Shown: piece after piece, positions 8,993 through 17,951 of the stretch
How positions within the stretch are numbered: the stretch's first letter is position 1
Layout: the number at the start of each line of letters is the position of its first letter
DNA from: Prevotella pallens ATCC 700821
GTDB taxonomy: Bacteria; Bacteroidota; Bacteroidia; Bacteroidales; Bacteroidaceae
Length of the DNA stretch: 45,435 nucleotides
Assembly: GCF_000220255.1 (NCBI RefSeq)
Contig: NZ_GL982513.1
Location: forward strand, 1,516,225-1,561,659
Reading direction: 5' to 3'
Notes under the pieces: generated by a model
What the model saw: only the letters and a program-made list of their open reading frames with translations
The model's database searches: none
Told to the model about the DNA's origin: nothing
Program-made: the position numbers and the translations under genes

Positions 8993-9157
8993 ATAACTAT
9001 ATATCAAATATTCTTCTAAGAATGATATGCTGTTAAGGACTAAGTATATTTATATGAATATTCTATACTAAGGTACTATTATAGACTCAGTAGAAAATAA
9101 CTTAAAAGTGTCTAGTAAAATCAGAAAAAAACATATTAAATATAGTTACTTCGTTTC

Positions 9158-9231
9158 AGATATCTATCAGTTGTGTTTTAGATATCTGTCAGTTGTGTTT
9201 TAGATATCTGTCAGTTGCAAATTAGATATCA
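9158..9231 (-). repeat. 22-bp-period palindrome array, copy A (inverted orientation)
   Basis: Four AGATATCT palindromes (the last is AGATATCA) start at 9158, 9180, 9202 and 9224, exactly 22 bp apart. Read on the minus strand the units are an 8-bp core plus a 14-nt linker such as AAAACACAACTGAC. The first minus-strand unit starts TGATATCTAATTTGCAACTG, as in copies B and C. Copy A is therefore the same family in the opposite orientation. It sits between convergent genes. Confidence 0.9.
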
Positions 9232-9358
9232 TAACGAACAACAATCTCTATAGTTTTATTTTATAATTCACGAAAGCTATTGAATGATATATGTGATAAT
9301 CAAACAAAAAATATTATCACTACATCAAAATATTGTGGATTAAGATAAACATATAAAC

Positions 9359-9401
9359 AAAACACCAATCTTAGTATTCAGCACTATAAGATTGGTGTTT
9401 T
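9359..9401. terminator. Bidirectional terminator between cutC and the transglutaminase gene
   Basis: A perfect 15-bp stem, 9359-9373 (AAAACACCAATCTTA) with 9387-9401, encloses a 13-nt loop. It lies 32 nt past the stop of the minus-strand gene and gives T-runs in both directions. Confidence 0.85.
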
Positions 9402-9433
9402 ACTATTATTATATAATTAAATAGAATAATCTT

Positions 9434-11896
9434 CTAAAGTTTTCCTATAACCTTCAAAATCTGTTCACCTATATTAATAGTATAACCTTGTTGTACGTAT
9501 ACAACACGATTGAAGCTATCGCAAATAATGAAAATTGGAAGCGAAGGGCTTATCAACTTCAATTGTTCACGTATTTCGCTTACAATCTTCTTATCTATAT
9601 CTGTACCCCAAACAACATTAGAAGGCAAATTGTCGAACTCCTTAAAGTTGAAGCGAGACAAATTATCGGCATCTTCAAAAAGGAATATCATCTTACGACC
9701 CCACTTCTCAAACTGTGTCTTATATGTACTGATATCGCGCAATGTGTGGTTGGTTGGCTCCTGGTTCGGCGCAACAATGCCCACCATATAATAGCCTCTT
9801 CCTGCCGTAGACAGCAAGCTCTTGTCGCTGTTGGTAGCCCTATCGTGGTATATATCTTCTGCATTAAAGCTACCTATTACCTGTACAGCATTGTCGTCTT
9901 CGCGCATAGTAAACACTAAACGAGTATCTTTGCCTGCCTCTATCGTGAATAATTGAGTTTCAGCCAAAACCTGGCCACTTGCCATACGCGTGCCTGTTAT
10001 AAGCATATATGTTCCCTCTTCTAGCTCCGTTCCTTTAGAGAAATCGTCTTTCCATGTAGCTGTTTCTGGATAGGTAAGAAGCTGTGCAACGCCATTTTCT
10101 ATTTTACTTATGGTAAAATGACTATAGTATTTAGGATTATCGTTATATTTCGTGGGTTTGTATACTAACAATAATGTCCCCTTTGGTACACTCTTTTCCG
10201 CCTGTTTACCATCAAACTCCACATCAATCCAAGCTCCGTTAGCATTGTATTGTAGTTTTCCATTAATTTCATTAATACGAGCAGGAAAACCTAAACTTCG
10301 AGCAGCAGCCACAAAGAAAATTGCTCTACCTAATTTATCAGTCTTTCTATCACGCCAGACACTCATAGGCAACATACGCAATCGTTGCGGATTGTGTGTC
10401 TCATCGATAGCAATATTTGTTTTACACCAATCTATAAGAGCTTGTGGCGACCTTATACCTGCCATCTTTCTTGCTAAGAAATGACGATAAGGAGAAAGCC
10501 ATTCTATCTCTACACGTGGATTCATTACGTACTTACAGTAGAGTTCTGAGGTATCAGTTTTAGCTACTTCATGGTCTTTTAACACTGCCAACTGCACATC
10601 ACGAAGATCTTTTTCCGAAATAACATTTAAAAGGCGCTGTGCCATTTCTTTATTTTTTGCCTCACGCAAGAAAGTCTGAATAGTAGCATAATTGCCACGC
10701 GACTTATCTTTCATTGTAGCTTCGTATGCTTGACGAATAGAATCTTCATAAGCCAAACGCTTTGTATTCTCAGCCCGTTGCGCATCAGTTACATTCGGAA
10801 GAACTGTACTTACAGGTGGCGGTGTGATATCCCAAGCCTTTGTTTGAGGCAATCCGTTACGCTTTAGTATAAGGTTTAGTTCCTTTGTTTTACCAAACGA
10901 AACCTTATCAATACCAACCTTTCCATCTTTAGATGCCCAAACAATCATATCGCCCTTACCAGCAGTAAGCGTAGCCACACCATTAAAGTCTGTCGTCTTT
11001 CGTGCTACAGTGTAGAATTCGGCATAGTTGTATAGTTTAAATTCAACCTTTGCGTCTTTTACGGGTTTGCCTTTCTCGTCTACAATAACTACTTTAACAT
11101 TAGCTGTAGGTGCATAATTGCTTATTACGTTTATCTCTGTATAGAGCGGAGTCTTGCTCATTACTTCCTCTGGGCCATCATAATCACCGAATACTTTTGT
11201 GTGCATAAGCATACCTCGAGAGGCACTTTCGTTAAACCAACCTAAATTCAAGATAGGTTCTGGTTCGCATGCTCCAAGGAAATACCACTTTCCATCTGCC
11301 CACGCTTCAACCCATGCATGATTATCATCGGTATGTGCCCAACGTGGCGTATATACTTGGCGCGCAGGTATACCAACCGATCTGAGTGCTGCAACAAGGA
11401 AGGTGCTCTCTTCGCCACATCTGCCATACGCTGTACAAACTGAAGCTAACGGACTGCTTGTGCGCCCATCAGTTGGACGATAAGTTACCTTTTCGTGACA
11501 CCAATGGTTCACTTCGAGAATAGCATCTTTCATTGAGAGATTTTTAACTCGATCTTTCAGTTCTGCATAAAAAACTTTTCGACTATCGTCCAAATTCTCA
11601 TTATTTACACGAACAGGTAGTACAAAGTGCTTAAACTCGCGTTCGGGTACAGTTCTTCCCCACGGCATTTCACGGCGTGCCTGCAACGATAGTGCAACAT
11701 TTTCTGCATAAAAAGATTTACTGTAATCGGTCTTGTCTGGCAAAGCCATATACTTATACAAGAAATTCAAATAATTAATCTCGGGGGTTTGTACCGCTTT
11801 TACATTTCGCTTGGACGATTTGTAAAAACAGTTTGCAATGCTGCTGCTGTTCCAACATAGAACTATTGCGAGCAAAAATAGAATGTTCTTTCTCAT
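9434..11896 (-). CDS. Secreted transglutaminase-like protein with C-terminal redoxin-like part
   Basis: The protein has 820 residues from Met at 11896. This start is preferred over 11920 because it begins the signal peptide MRKNILFLLAIVLCW. The transglutaminase-like core lies at about residues 120-215: Cys160 in YGRCGEEST is the expected catalytic cysteine and His193 in DDNHAWVEAW the histidine. The place of the third residue reads FLGACEPEP, so no canonical Asp is seen there. Behind it are a beta-sandwich region (about 245-340, VKVVIVDEKGKPVKDA) and a C-terminal region ending LPIFIICDSFNRVVYVQQGY that looks like a thioredoxin-like strand without a CxxC. It probably acts on periplasmic or surface peptides or proteins; the substrate is unknown. 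It is apparently monocistronic. Confidence 0.75.
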   Translation of the reverse strand: MRKNILFLLAIVLCWNSSSIANCFYKSSKRNVKAVQTPEINYLNFLYKYMALPDKTDYSKSFYAENVALSLQARREMPWGRTVPEREFKHFVLPVRVNNENLDDSRKVFYAELKDRVKNLSMKDAILEVNHWCHEKVTYRPTDGRTSSPLASVCTAYGRCGEESTFLVAALRSVGIPARQVYTPRWAHTDDNHAWVEAWADGKWYFLGACEPEPILNLGWFNESASRGMLMHTKVFGDYDGPEEVMSKTPLYTEINVISNYAPTANVKVVIVDEKGKPVKDAKVEFKLYNYAEFYTVARKTTDFNGVATLTAGKGDMIVWASKDGKVGIDKVSFGKTKELNLILKRNGLPQTKAWDITPPPVSTVLPNVTDAQRAENTKRLAYEDSIRQAYEATMKDKSRGNYATIQTFLREAKNKEMAQRLLNVISEKDLRDVQLAVLKDHEVAKTDTSELYCKYVMNPRVEIEWLSPYRHFLARKMAGIRSPQALIDWCKTNIAIDETHNPQRLRMLPMSVWRDRKTDKLGRAIFFVAAARSLGFPARINEINGKLQYNANGAWIDVEFDGKQAEKSVPKGTLLLVYKPTKYNDNPKYYSHFTISKIENGVAQLLTYPETATWKDDFSKGTELEEGTYMLITGTRMASGQVLAETQLFTIEAGKDTRLVFTMREDDNAVQVIGSFNAEDIYHDRATNSDKSLLSTAGRGYYMVGIVAPNQEPTNHTLRDISTYKTQFEKWGRKMIFLFEDADNLSRFNFKEFDNLPSNVVWGTDIDKKIVSEIREQLKLISPSLPIFIICDSFNRVVYVQQGYTINIGEQILKVIGKL

Positions 11897-12171
11897 GTTA
11901 GTAAAATTCAGAGAGCCCAAATAGACCCAAAATGATTTAGAAAAATATTATATTAGGCAAAATTACGTTTTTTTATTGAGTAAGAAAAATTATACTATAC
12001 CTTTTTTAAGAAACTTGACTTACTACTCGTAGATTTATCTCCATAAAACGAACAAGAGTAGCGGTCTACAATTCCATTTTTATAATAAAGTATATTTTAT
12101 TGATAGTTTCAGTTTATATCATACATCTTATGCGCAATATCATATTTAATAAAGTACCACATTATAACTAT

Positions 12172-13074
12172 TTATACTTTCAATTGTAATCCTTCTTCTC
12201 TCAATCTTTTATTCAATAAGTTAGTAAATTCATAATTCTTTAGTCCCCATTTCGGTGCAACCAGCATTTCTGATGGGCTCTGAGTTACAAACCTCTCTAA
12301 TACTAAATCTCTTCTCAATAGTCTTATATATTTTATGATAAGGTCAATATACTCCTCAACAGTATATAAATGAAAAGGTTTTTCTTTGTATATCTTCGCT
12401 AATCTCGTGCCTTTTATAATCTGCATTTGGTGTATTTTGAGCATCGTCAGTGGCAACGATGATATGATGGGAGCCTGTCTCAGGCTTTCCGAAGCATCTT
12501 CACCAGGTAGTCCCATTATAACGTGCCCACCTACATAAATATTTCTTTCCGCGGTTTTTTCTATTGCTTTGCGTGTACATGCAAAGTTGTGCCCACGGTT
12601 TATATAGTGCAAAGTTTCATCGTTACAACTTTCAATACCGTATTCTACGATAAGGAATGTTTCTTTATTCAATTCTTCCAAATAATCTAACAATTCGTTG
12701 CTAACACAGTCAGGCCGTGTGCCTATTACAATACCAACAACATCTTTTACTTGTAAAGCCTCTTCGTAAAGCAGTTTTAGCTTATCCACTTTATCGTATG
12801 TATTTGTATATGCTTGGAAATAAGCTAAATATTTCATATCTGGATATTTCTTCGCAAAGAAGTGTTTACCATCTTCCAACTGTTCTGTTATGCTCTTTCT
12901 ATGACTACAATAAGATGGATTGAAGCTCTTATTATCACAGAATATACAACCACCAACACCGATTTTCCCGTCTCGATTAGGACAAGTAAATCCTGCATCT
13001 ATAGAAATTTTCTGCACTCTAAAAGGTAGTTGTTTTCTTATCCAAGTACCAAAATCATTATAGTATTGTTCCAT
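12172..13074 (-). CDS. Radical SAM protein, TIGR01212/YhcC family
   Basis: The 300-residue cytosolic protein has the cluster-binding cysteines Cys31, Cys43 and Cys46 (C-x11-C-x2-C in CPNRDGKIGVGGCIFC), the wider-spaced pattern of the TIGR01212 family rather than the classic CxxxCxxC. Other family-typical pieces are FQAYTNTY near residue 90, IGTRPDCVS, VEYGIES and GHVIMGLPGE. The reaction catalysed is not established for this family. The ATG lies only about 8 nt from a TAAATTTG box (13082-13089, minus strand), so the mRNA would be almost leaderless. It is divergent from the DPP IV gene, with overlapping promoters. Confidence 0.88.
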   Translation of the reverse strand: MEQYYNDFGTWIRKQLPFRVQKISIDAGFTCPNRDGKIGVGGCIFCDNKSFNPSYCSHRKSITEQLEDGKHFFAKKYPDMKYLAYFQAYTNTYDKVDKLKLLYEEALQVKDVVGIVIGTRPDCVSNELLDYLEELNKETFLIVEYGIESCNDETLHYINRGHNFACTRKAIEKTAERNIYVGGHVIMGLPGEDASESLRQAPIISSLPLTMLKIHQMQIIKGTRLAKIYKEKPFHLYTVEEYIDLIIKYIRLLRRDLVLERFVTQSPSEMLVAPKWGLKNYEFTNLLNKRLREEGLQLKV

Positions 13075-13077
13075 TGT

Positions 13078-13109
13078 TTTGCAAATTTACTTCTTTTTTT
13101 GTACTTTTG
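13078..13109 (+). promoter_or_regulatory. Promoter of the DPP IV gene, overlapping a divergent promoter
   Basis: TTTG (13078-13081), 20 nt, then TACTTTTG (13102-13109) is a full match to the Bacteroidetes -33/-7 pattern. A minus-strand -7 box TAAATTTG for the radical SAM gene occupies 13082-13089, inside the spacer, so the two polymerases would compete for the same DNA. Confidence 0.75.
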
Positions 13110-13134
13110 CTGTACTAAATCAATTTAATATACA

Positions 13135-15330
13135 ATGAAAAAAATACTTCTTATGTGTGCAGCGTTAGTAGCAACGTCTGTTCATACGTTTGCGAATGAG
13201 CCTCTTAAGTTGGAAGATATGACGAAAGGTGCTTTCGCAGCTAAGACTATTTCTGGTATTAACCCATTGAGAGGAACATCGGATTATGCGCAAATTTCTG
13301 CGGATAGAAAGAAAATAGTAGCCTACTCTTTTGTTACTGGTAAAGAAACAGGTGTACTTTTCGACTTTACCAAGTATCATGATTCCAATCTAAAGTCAAT
13401 AGAAGATTATGAAATTACAGGCGATGGGCAGTTTATTCTTATTCAAACAGATACAAAGCGAATTTATCGCCGTTCCTTTACTGCAGATTTCCTTCTATAT
13501 GATGTAAAGAATAAATCTCTGAAGACACTATCGAAAGATGGTCCACAACAAATTCCAACCTTCTCTCCAAATGGAAAGTATATTGCATTTGTACGCAGCA
13601 ATAATATCTTTATCACCGATGGAACTACTGAAAAGCAAATAACAACCGATGGAAAGTTCAATGAAATAATCAACGGAGTGCCTGATTGGGTGAATGAAGA
13701 GGAATTTGGTTTTAATAATGCATTGGCATGGAGTGCCGATAGCAAGACTTTAAGTTGGATACGTTACGATGAATCAAAAGTTAAAACCTATTCATTACAA
13801 ATGTTTGAAGGTGCGAAACCTACATTCAAACAGTATGCTGTTTATCCAGGTCTGTATTCTTACAAATATCCAAAAGCTGGAGAAGAAAACTCGAAAGTAT
13901 CTGTTCACGCTTATTCATTAGAATCAGGAAATACTATCACTTATAATTTTCCACTCGATTCTGATGGTTACATCCCACGGATAAAGTCTACTAAATTCGC
14001 CGACCGTATTATTATTTATACGATGAACCGCCATCAAGACGAGCTAAACCTCTACAAAGCAAACCCAACTACAGGTGAATGTAACTTGCTTATAAAAGAG
14101 AATGCAAATAAATATGTTAAAGAAGAAGCTATGGGAGGTATTCGTGTAATGAACGATTATATACTTTTCCCCTCTGACCGCGATGGCCATATGCACTTAT
14201 ACCTTTATAATATTGATGGAAGATTTATTCGCCAAATAGAAAAAGGAAAGTATGATGTTGATGAAGTCTATGGCTTTGATGAAACTACAGGTAAAACTTA
14301 TTTTCAAGCAGCTGTAAAAACACCAATGCAACGTGAAATATATGTAGCCGACAAGAATGGAAAAGTAACGTGTTTAACAACAAAGGATGGTTGGAATTCT
14401 GCTGTGTTCTCTGGCGATTATAAGTACTTCCTGAATAATTGGAGCGACAGAAACTCTCCGTATTCATACGCTATCTACAATAATAAAGGACATATTGTAC
14501 GAGAAGTTCTCAACAACGATGCCCTCATAAAGGATATGGCTAAATATGATTTGCCCACTCGTGATTTCTTCAAGTTCACTACTTCTGAAGGTGTTCAACT
14601 GAATGGATGGATAGTAAAGCCTAAGAATTTCGACCCTAATAAGAAGTATCCTGTCATCTTTTACCAATACAGTGGTCCTGGAAGTCAGCAGGTTGTAGAT
14701 CGTTGGACACTTGGTGCAATGGGTGCTGGTGGCATTTACGAATCGTATCTTACACAGCAGGGATTTATTGTCGCTTGTGTTGATGGACGTGGAACTGGTG
14801 CCCGTGGCTCGGAATTTGAGAAATGTACTTATCTTAAATTAGGTGATTTAGAATCAAAAGATCAGGTTGAGGCTGCTCTTTGGATAGCAAAACAACCATT
14901 TGTTGATGCTAATAATATTGGTATATGGGGCTGGAGCTTTGGTGGTTTCAATACTTTAATGAGTTTAAGTGAAGGACGCAATGCCTTTAAAGCAGGTGTT
15001 TCTGTTGCTCCACCAACTAATTGGCGTTGGTATGATACTGTTTATACTGAGCGTTATATGCGTACACCACAAGAAAATCCTGATGGATATGCTGTAAACC
15101 CTATCGAACGTGCATCTAAAATGAATGCTAAATTACTCATCTGTCATGGTATTGCCGATGATAATGTGCATATTCAGAATGCTTACGAATATTCAGAAGC
15201 ATTAGTGCAAGCAGATAAAGATTTCAAAGAAAACTTCTATACGAACCGCAATCATAGTATTTTCGGTGGTAACACACGTAACCATCTCTTCCGACAAATT
15301 ACAGAATGGTTTGTGAAGAACTTGAAATAA
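13135..15330 (+). CDS. Dipeptidyl peptidase IV, serine protease family S9B
   Basis: The 731-residue exported enzyme removes X-Pro or X-Ala dipeptides from peptide N-termini, a step in the peptide nutrition of asaccharolytic Bacteroidales. A signal peptide is present (MKKILLMCAALVATSVHTFA). The N-terminal half is the beta-propeller, with the Glu pair that binds the substrate amino group in DWVNEEEF (Glu189/Glu190). The C-terminal alpha/beta-hydrolase domain carries Ser601 in GWSFGG, Asp675 in ADDNVH and His707 in NRNHSIFGG, the catalytic triad at the expected spacing. The length matches bacterial DPP IV. It has its own promoter and a terminator 31 nt downstream. Confidence 0.93.
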   Translation: MKKILLMCAALVATSVHTFANEPLKLEDMTKGAFAAKTISGINPLRGTSDYAQISADRKKIVAYSFVTGKETGVLFDFTKYHDSNLKSIEDYEITGDGQFILIQTDTKRIYRRSFTADFLLYDVKNKSLKTLSKDGPQQIPTFSPNGKYIAFVRSNNIFITDGTTEKQITTDGKFNEIINGVPDWVNEEEFGFNNALAWSADSKTLSWIRYDESKVKTYSLQMFEGAKPTFKQYAVYPGLYSYKYPKAGEENSKVSVHAYSLESGNTITYNFPLDSDGYIPRIKSTKFADRIIIYTMNRHQDELNLYKANPTTGECNLLIKENANKYVKEEAMGGIRVMNDYILFPSDRDGHMHLYLYNIDGRFIRQIEKGKYDVDEVYGFDETTGKTYFQAAVKTPMQREIYVADKNGKVTCLTTKDGWNSAVFSGDYKYFLNNWSDRNSPYSYAIYNNKGHIVREVLNNDALIKDMAKYDLPTRDFFKFTTSEGVQLNGWIVKPKNFDPNKKYPVIFYQYSGPGSQQVVDRWTLGAMGAGGIYESYLTQQGFIVACVDGRGTGARGSEFEKCTYLKLGDLESKDQVEAALWIAKQPFVDANNIGIWGWSFGGFNTLMSLSEGRNAFKAGVSVAPPTNWRWYDTVYTERYMRTPQENPDGYAVNPIERASKMNAKLLICHGIADDNVHIQNAYEYSEALVQADKDFKENFYTNRNHSIFGGNTRNHLFRQITEWFVKNLK

Positions 15331-15361
15331 AACAAATATAATTTATCAGTTGTTAGAAGTG

Positions 15362-15383
15362 CCCTGAAGCCATAACTTCAGGG
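15362..15383 (+). terminator. Terminator of the DPP IV gene
   Basis: An 8-bp stem CCCTGAAG/CTTCAGGG (15362-15369 with 15376-15383) has a 6-nt loop and is followed by a short T-run (TTTC). It lies 31 nt after the DPP IV stop. Confidence 0.75.
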
Positions 15384-15466
15384 TTTCTAGCCATTGATTT
15401 ATATTAAACAAAAAGATAACTTACAATTATCTACGAATTATTGCTGACACCATATTTGTTATAAAG

Positions 15467-15512
15467 TAAAAGGGCTTGTAATCGACAACAACAACGATTA
15501 CAAGCCCTTTTA
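15467..15512. terminator. Bidirectional terminator of the serine palmitoyltransferase-like gene
   Basis: A perfect 18-bp stem (15467-15484 with 15495-15512) has a 10-nt loop. Its A/T outer part gives T-runs in both directions. It lies 32 nt beyond the stop of the minus-strand gene. Confidence 0.85.
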
Positions 15513-15544
15513 TTTGGAAGAATTGCGAGTATAACTCTACAACA

Positions 15545-16735
15545 CTATTTAATAATACCTTGATCTTGGAAAATCTGCTTTAGAATTACAACGCCACGCT
15601 CAACTTGTTCTTTCGTATGTGTTGCCATAAGTGCAAATCTTACGAGTGTATCTTGTGGAGCACATGCGGGTGGTATAACAGGATTAATAAATACGCCTGC
15701 ATCGTAAGCCAACTTTGTTACAATAAACGTTTTATTGATATCGCGTACATAAAGTGGAATTATAGGACTAGCAGTATCACCTATCTCAAAACCTTCTTCA
15801 CGGAAACGTTGCAATGCATAATTTGTAACTTCCCACAAATGATCTTGTCGTTCTGGCTCAGCTTGAATAATATGTAAAGCCTCTAAGGCAGCAGCTGTTG
15901 CTGCAGGTGTATTACTAGCAGAGAAAATATAAGTTCTACATGTATGTCGTAAGAAGTTTATAGTATCTTTATCAGCAGCAATAAACCCACCAATAGAAGC
16001 CAAACTCTTTGAGAATGTTCCCATAATAAGGTCAACATCGTCTGTCAAACCAAAATGATCACAAACTCCTCTACCCTGCTTACCAAAAACGCCCAATCCA
16101 TGAGCCTCATCGACCATAACAGAACAATTATACTTATGTTTCAATCGTACTATCTCTGGGAGGTTAGCAAGGTCTCCTTCCATAGAGAATACACCATCAA
16201 CAACTATAAGTTTTATAGCATCTTGAGGTAATTTTTGTAATACTCGCTCAAGATCTTCCATATCATTATGCTTATAATGTAGTTGCGTAGCAAAACTCAA
16301 GCGTCGTCCATCTACAATACTAGCGTGGTCACGGTCATCGCAAATAATATAATCACCACGTCCAACTACTGTTGCTAAAACTCCTGAATTTACAGAAAAT
16401 CCTGTAGAGAAACAAAGAACATCGTCTTTATGCATATACTTTGCAAGTTCTTCTTCCAATTGTACATGCAAGTCCAATGTACCATTCAGGAATCGGCTAC
16501 CAGCACATCCAGAACCATATTTGTCTAAGGCCTTTTTACCAGCTTCGATAACTCTTGGATCGTTTGTTAGACCCGTATAAGCATTAGAGCCAAACATCAA
16601 TATGTGATGTCCATCTATATCGGTTACTTCAGTGCCTTGCTTACTTGTGATTTCGCGAAAATATGGGTATACACCCATTTTCATAAACTTTTGCGGATCA
16701 CGGTAACTCTTGTATTTTTCTTGTAACTGTCCCAT
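15545..16735 (-). CDS. Serine palmitoyltransferase-like alpha-oxoamine synthase
   Basis: This PLP enzyme of about 396 residues belongs to the family that condenses an amino acid with an acyl-CoA. The close fit to Bacteroides serine palmitoyltransferase (MGQLQEKY start, YPYFR, SNAYTGLTNDPRV, GSGCAGSRFLNGT) points to the first step of sphingolipid synthesis; 2-amino-3-ketobutyrate ligase is the main alternative. His137 (DRDHAS) should stack on PLP, Asp209 (VDEAHG) holds its ring nitrogen and Lys243 (TFSKSLAS) forms the Schiff base. The start was chosen at 16735 because the longer reading starts with a TTG inside the promoter's -7 box, which cannot be part of the mRNA. It is divergent from a lipid-kinase gene, which also fits lipid metabolism. 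Confidence 0.85.
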   Translation of the reverse strand: MGQLQEKYKSYRDPQKFMKMGVYPYFREITSKQGTEVTDIDGHHILMFGSNAYTGLTNDPRVIEAGKKALDKYGSGCAGSRFLNGTLDLHVQLEEELAKYMHKDDVLCFSTGFSVNSGVLATVVGRGDYIICDDRDHASIVDGRRLSFATQLHYKHNDMEDLERVLQKLPQDAIKLIVVDGVFSMEGDLANLPEIVRLKHKYNCSVMVDEAHGLGVFGKQGRGVCDHFGLTDDVDLIMGTFSKSLASIGGFIAADKDTINFLRHTCRTYIFSASNTPAATAAALEALHIIQAEPERQDHLWEVTNYALQRFREEGFEIGDTASPIIPLYVRDINKTFIVTKLAYDAGVFINPVIPPACAPQDTLVRFALMATHTKEQVERGVVILKQIFQDQGIIK

Positions 16736-16777
16736 ATTTAAATTAGGTGTAGCTAAGCTACGTTTTTCTTTAGGCTG

Positions 16778-16785
16778 CAAAGATA
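16778..16785 (-). promoter_or_regulatory. -7 box of the serine palmitoyltransferase-like gene
   Basis: On the minus strand the sequence is TATCTTTG, an exact match to TAnnTTTG. It leaves a leader of roughly 35-40 nt before the ATG at 16735 and excludes the upstream TTG start at 16780. Confidence 0.7.
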
Positions 16786-16922
16786 CAATTTTTTACTGAA
16801 ATATTGCATTAATTATTAATTGATTAACGAATTAAAGTTTTTTCACTATAAAACAATGATGGGATACTAATTAATATGTAATTTTGTTGTTTAATTCTTC
16901 GCAAGAAAACAAAACGTGATAT

Positions 16923-17951
16923 ATGAAGGCTAAAATTCTATTCATTATAAATCCTAAGTCTGGAATAGGCAAAAAGGATTCTCTTCCAGAATTAATTGAT
17001 AAATGCATTGACAAGAATTTATTCGATTACCAGATTGTATATACAGAATATGCAGGACACGCTACAAAACTAACACAACAGGCTGTAAAAGACAAGTTTA
17101 CCATTGTTGTTGCCGTTGGAGGCGATGGTACTGTAAACGAAATAGGAAAAGCACTTATTAATACAGACACTGCATTGGGAATTATTCCAGTTGGCTCTGG
17201 CAATGGACTTGCTCGGCACTTGGATATTCCTGTGAACGTAAAAGGAAGTCTTCAAATATTAAATCAAGCATGTATTCATAAATTAGATTATGGTATAATT
17301 AACGATATGCCATTCTTTTGTACCTGTGGAATGGGATTTGATGCTTTCATTTCTATGAAATTTGCAGAAGCTGGTAAACGAGGTGTTATAACATACGTTC
17401 AGAAAGTATTGGAGGAGGGATTAAAATACGAACCCGAAACATACGATATTGAAGATAATGAAGGAACTCACCATTACAAAGCATTCCTTGTATCGGTAGC
17501 AAATGCATCGCAATATGGAAATAATGCTTATATTGCACCACAAGCGTCAATGAGCGATGGCATGTTGGATATTATTATTATGGAACCTTTTGATATACTC
17601 GATGCACCACAAGTAGCAATAGAGATGTTCAATAAAACACTCAATAAAAGTTCCAAGATAAAAACATTCAAAGCAAAACATATTCATATCCATAGAAAAA
17701 AAGAAGGCGTAATACATTTTGATGGCGACCCGATTATGGCAGGAAACGATGTTGATATTAAGATTGTACCACGAGGAATTAAAGTTGTTGTTAATCCGAA
17801 AGAACACAAGGATAAACGAAAGCCCAATATGATACAAACTTCTTTCTCGCAATTATTCTCAAATATTGATTTAATTCGTTCCAATTTAAATAAACAAGGT
17901 AGGAAGTTTCAGGCTCTGAATAAAACAATACTACGAAAACTAAATATATAA
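16923..17951 (+). CDS. Diacylglycerol kinase-family lipid kinase
   Basis: The 342-residue cytosolic protein belongs to the DAGK catalytic-domain family (YegS/BmrU/sphingosine-kinase-like). The ATP-site motifs are clear: INPKSGIGKK near residue 10, VVAVGGDGTVNEIGKAL near 60-75 and PVGSGNGLARHL near 97. Family members phosphorylate diacylglycerol or sphingoid bases. It is divergent from the serine palmitoyltransferase-like gene, so a sphingoid or ceramide substrate is possible (inference); neither substrate can be told from sequence alone. A TAATTTTG box lies at 16879-16886. The next gene begins on the base after its stop codon. Confidence 0.85.
   Translation: MKAKILFIINPKSGIGKKDSLPELIDKCIDKNLFDYQIVYTEYAGHATKLTQQAVKDKFTIVVAVGGDGTVNEIGKALINTDTALGIIPVGSGNGLARHLDIPVNVKGSLQILNQACIHKLDYGIINDMPFFCTCGMGFDAFISMKFAEAGKRGVITYVQKVLEEGLKYEPETYDIEDNEGTHHYKAFLVSVANASQYGNNAYIAPQASMSDGMLDIIIMEPFDILDAPQVAIEMFNKTLNKSSKIKTFKAKHIHIHRKKEGVIHFDGDPIMAGNDVDIKIVPRGIKVVVNPKEHKDKRKPNMIQTSFSQLFSNIDLIRSNLNKQGRKFQALNKTILRKLNI

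Larger units (their letters stand above)
8993..9433. other. Convergent intergenic region with a 22-bp-period repeat array and a terminator
   Basis: This region separates the converging cutC and transglutaminase genes. It holds the repeat array at 9158-9231, the flanking motif CTCAGTAGAAAA at 9086-9097 that recurs exactly at 26923-26934, and a terminator hairpin at 9359-9401. No convincing gene is present. Confidence 0.7.

Noticed and set aside
9158..9231. CRISPR-like array
   Set aside because: The period is only 22 bp, the conserved part is 8 bp and linkers are partly conserved; there are no unique spacers of CRISPR length and no cas gene in the window.
16736..16780. N-terminal extension of the serine palmitoyltransferase-like gene from a TTG
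   Set aside because: The TTG lies in the TATCTTTG promoter box, so it would not be in the mRNA, and the family starts at MGQLQEKY.
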